Of a stretch of 64,000 nt of DNA, positions 60,940 through 64,000 are shown one piece after another. The notes under the pieces were generated by a model, which was not told where the DNA came from, made no database searches, and worked only from the letters and a program-made list of their open reading frames with translations. How positions within the stretch are numbered: the stretch's first letter is position 1; the number at the start of each line of letters is the position of its first letter. The DNA lies in assembly GCF_027580225.2 (NCBI RefSeq), contig NW_027395276.1:2215001-2279000 (forward strand), read 5' to 3'. A program made the position numbers and the translations under genes. This DNA is from Misgurnus anguillicaudatus (Eukaryota; Chordata; Actinopteri; Cypriniformes; Cobitidae).

Positions 60940-63900
60940 GATACTTTTAACTGGAAGATCGGACTTTTAACTGGAAGTGAGACCCCTTTAAGCGGGAAGG
61001 TGGGACTTTTAACTGGAAGGCAGGATTTTTAATTGGAAGGCAGGATTTTTAATTGGAAGGCAGGACTTTTAACTGGAAAGCAAGATTTTTAACTGGAAGG
61101 TGGGCCTTTTAACTGGAAGGCGGGTCTTTTACCTGGAAGGCGGGACTTTTAACTGGAAGCCGAGACTTTTAACTGAAAGCCGGGATGGTGGGACTTTAAC
61201 TGGAAGGCAAGACTTTTAACTGGAAGGTGGGACATTTAACTGGAAGCAGGGACTTTTAACTGGAAGGCAAGAATTTAATTGTAAGGCGGGAAGGTGGGAC
61301 TTTTACCTGGAAGGCAGGACTTTTAACTGGAAAGCGGGACTTTTAACTGGAAGGCGGGACTTTTAACTGGAAGGCGGGACTTTCAACTGGAAGGCGGGAT
61401 GGCTGGAATTTTAACTGGAAGGCTGGAATTTTAACTGGAAGGCGGGAAGTTGGGACTTTTAACTGGAGGCAGGACTTTTAACTGGAAGGCGGGATTTTTA
61501 ACTGAAAGGTGGGAAGGTGGGACTTTTAACTGGAAGGTAGGACTTTTAACTGGAAGGCAGGACTTTTAACTTTAAGGCAGGACTTTTAACTGGAAGGCAG
61601 GACTTTTAACTGGAAGGCAGGACTTTTAACTGGAAGGCAGGACTTTTAACTGGAAGGCAGGACTTTTAACTGGAAGGCAGGACTTTTAACTGGAAGGCAG
61701 GACTTTTAACTGGAAGGCAGGACTTTTAACTGGAAGGCAGGACTTTTAACTGGAAGGCAGGACTTTTAACTGGAAGGTAGGAATTTTAACTGGAAGGCAG
61801 GACTTTTAACTGGAAGGCAGGACTTTTAACTGGAAGGCAGGATTTTTAACTGGAAGGCAGGACTTTTAACTGGAAGGTAGGACTTTTAACTGGAAGGCAG
61901 GACTTTTAACTGGAAGGCAGGACTTTTAACTGGAAGGCAGGACTTTTAACTGGAAGGCAGGACTTTTAACTGGAAGGTGATACTTTTATCTGGAAGGTGG
62001 GACTTTTAACTGGAAGGTGAGACTTTTATCTGGAAGGTGGGACTTTTATCTGGAAGGTGGGACTTTTAACTGGAAGGTGGGACTTTTAACTGAAAGGTGG
62101 GAAGGTGGGACTTTTAACTGGAAGGCAGGACTTTTAACTGGAATGTAGGACTTTTAACAGGAAGGCAGGACTTTTAATTGGAAGGCAGGACTTTTAACTG
62201 GAAGGCAGGACTTTTAACTGGAAAGCAGGACTTTTAACTGGAAGGCAGGACTTTTAACTGGAAGGTGATACTTTTATCTGGAAGGTGGGACTTTTAACTG
62301 GAAGGTGAGACTTTTATCTGGAAGGTGGGACTTTTAACTGGAAGGTGGGACTTTTAACTGGAAGGTGGGACTTTTAACTGAAAGGCAGGAAGGTAAGACT
62401 TTTAACTGGAAGGCAGGACTTTTAACTGGAAGGTGATACTTTTATCTGGAAGGTGGGACTTTTAACTGGAAGGTGGGACTTTTAACTGAAAGGTGGGAAG
62501 GTGGGACTTTTAACTGGAAGGCAGGACTTTTAACTGGAATGTAGGACTTTTAACAGGAAGGCAGGACTTTTAATTGGAAGGCAGGACTTTTAACTGGAAG
62601 GCAGGACTTTTAACTGGAAAGCAGGACTTTTAACTGGAAGGCAGGACTTTTAACTGGAAGGTGATACTTTTATCTGGAAGGTGGGACTTTTAACTGGAAG
62701 GTGAGACTTTTATCTGGAAGGTGGGACTTTTAACTGGAAGGTGGGACTTTTAACTGGAAGGTGGGACTTTTAACTGAAAGGCAGGAAGGTAAGACTTTTA
62801 ACTGGAAGGCAGGACTTTTAACTGGAAGGTGATACTTTTATCTGGAAGGTGGGACTTTTAACTGGAAGGTGGGACTTTTAACTGAAAGGTGGGAAGGTGG
62901 GACTTTTAACTGGAAGGCAGGACTTTTAACTGGAATGTAGGACTTTTAACAGGAAGGCAGGACTTTTAATTGGAAGGCAGGACTTTTAACTGGAAGGCAG
63001 GACTTTTAACTGGAAAGCAGGACTTTTAACTGGAAGGCAGGACTTTTAACTGGAAGGTGATACTTTTATCTGGAAGGTGGGACTTTTAACTGGAAGGTGA
63101 GACTTTTATCTGGAAGGTGGGACTTTTAACTGGAAGGTGGGACTTTTAACTGGAAGGTGGGACTTTTAACTGAAAGGCAGGAAGGTAAGACTTTTAACTG
63201 GAAGGCAGGACTTTTAACTGGAAGGTGATACTTTTATCTGGAAGGTGGGACTTTTAACTGGAAGGTGGGACTTTTAACTGAAAGGTGGGAAGGTGGGACT
63301 TTTAACTGGAAGGCAGGACTTTTAACTGGAATGTAGGACTTTTAACAGGAAGGCAGGACTTTTAATTGGAAGGCAGGACTTTTAACTGGAAGGCAGGACT
63401 TTTAACTGGAAAGCAGGACTTTTAATTGGAAGGCAGGACTTTTAACTGGAAGGCAGGACTTTTAACTGGAAAGCAGGACTTTTAACTGGAAGGCAGGACT
63501 TTTATCTGGAAGGTGGGACTTTTAACTGGAAGGTGGGACTTTTAACTGAAAGGTGGGAAGGTGGGACTTTTAACTGGAAGGCAGGACTTTTAACTGGAAT
63601 GTAGGACTTTTAACTGGAGGCAGGACTTTTAACTGGAAGGCGGGACTTTTAACTGAAAGGTGGGAAGGTGGGACTTTTAACTGGAAGGTAGGACTTTTAA
63701 CTGGAAGGCAGGACTTTTAACTTTAAGGCAGGACTTTTAACTGGAAGGCAGGACTTTTAACTGGAAGGCAGGACTTTTAACTGGAAGGCAGGACTTTTAA
63801 CTGGAAGGCAGGACTTTTAACTGGAAGGCAGGACTTTTAACTGGAAGGCAGGACTTTTAACTGGAAGGCAGGACTTTTAACTGGAAGGCAGGACTTTTAA

Positions 63901-64000
63901 CTGGAAGGTAGGAATTTTAACTGGAAGGCAGGACTTTTAACTGGAAGGCAGGACTTTTAACTGGAAGGCAGGATTTTTAACTGGAAGGCAGGACTTTTAA
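60940..64000. repeat. 20-bp minisatellite array with higher-order repeats, open at window end
   Basis: About 150 tandem units of the form GGACTTTTAACTGGAAGGCA, with variants (GGTGGG, AAAGGTGGGAAGG, GGTGATACTTTTATC). From about 61000 to 61500 the units are diverse; from 61580 to 61970 they are nearly uniform. Higher-order periodicity: GAATGTAGGA occurs at 62141, 62537, 62933 and 63329, exactly 396 bp apart. A block with the rare TTTAAGGCAGG near 61570 recurs near 63722, 2152 bp on. The array reaches the last base, so its full length is unknown. Confidence 0.97.

Noticed and set aside
60940..64000. Regular short repeats resembling a CRISPR array
   Set aside because: Units are contiguous 20-bp tandem repeats without unique spacers, in a vertebrate genome with no cas genes. 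It is a minisatellite.
45853..64000. Possible hcn2 exon 3 (S5 and pore helix)
   Set aside because: I looked for the reverse complement of codons for WDGCLQFL and DCWVSLN and saw no match with splice sites. It is most likely beyond the window, though a reading miss cannot be excluded.

Overview
This is vertebrate genomic DNA, almost certainly from a teleost and probably cyprinid-like. The evidence is one intron-rich ion-channel gene with vertebrate exon sizes, AT-rich introns, and a dense load of fish-type DNA transposons, palindromic MITEs, LINE tails and (CA)n/(CT)n arrays. There is no prokaryotic organisation: no operons, ribosome-binding sites or CRISPR.

The only host gene I can support is the 3' half of an HCN-family pacemaker channel on the minus strand, best matched to HCN2. 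Five exons are placed to the base by open frames, AG/GT splice signals and matching phases: 45634-45852 (pore and S6), 21109-21255 (C-linker), 18303-18543 (start of the cyclic-nucleotide domain), 11825-11989 (rest of that domain) and 8048-9012 (C-terminus, ending in SNL and a stop). Their lengths (219, 147, 241, 165 and 965 nt) join into one uninterrupted frame of 578 codons plus stop. I found no exon for the S4-S5/S5 segment between 45853 and 64000, so the N-terminal exons probably lie beyond the right edge, making intron 3 at least 18 kb. Intron 4 is 24.4 kb.

Nearly everything else is repeats. (1) About twenty elements are flanked by TTAA, including a 669-bp fold-back with 322-bp arms, elements with long terminal inverted repeats, and several pairs that share one TTAA. 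(2) hAT-like elements include ones with 8-bp target duplications at 13190-13633, 19593-20038, 20504-20804 and 50019-50478. (3) A palindromic MITE family starting CACTGCAAAAAATGAC has about nine copies. (4) A 5'-truncated LINE at 24752-27288 keeps an open reverse-transcriptase frame and a perfect 8-bp target duplication; an older LINE relic is at 46440-47925, and two LINE 3' tails are at 11222-11537 and 17366-17665. (5) THAP-domain fragments occur, one inside a 1.3-kb element at 57672-58966 with a perfect 8-bp duplication. (6) Two large satellites are present: a 3.3-kb purine-only tract at 30478-33838 and a 20-bp minisatellite from 60940 that runs off the window.

Reading left to right: 1-8047 is the 3' flank and possible 3' UTR of hcn2, full of TTAA elements; 8048-21255 holds four exons with MITE-filled introns; 21256-45633 is giant intron 4 (LINE, polypurine tract, TTAA elements); 45634-45852 is the pore exon; 45853-64000 is intron 3 with nested transposons, THAP relics and the minisatellite. 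I see no previously undescribed gene system. The most interesting material is the nesting and dating information in the TTAA/THAP elements, the two higher-order satellites, and a local A-B-A duplication at 16956-17352.
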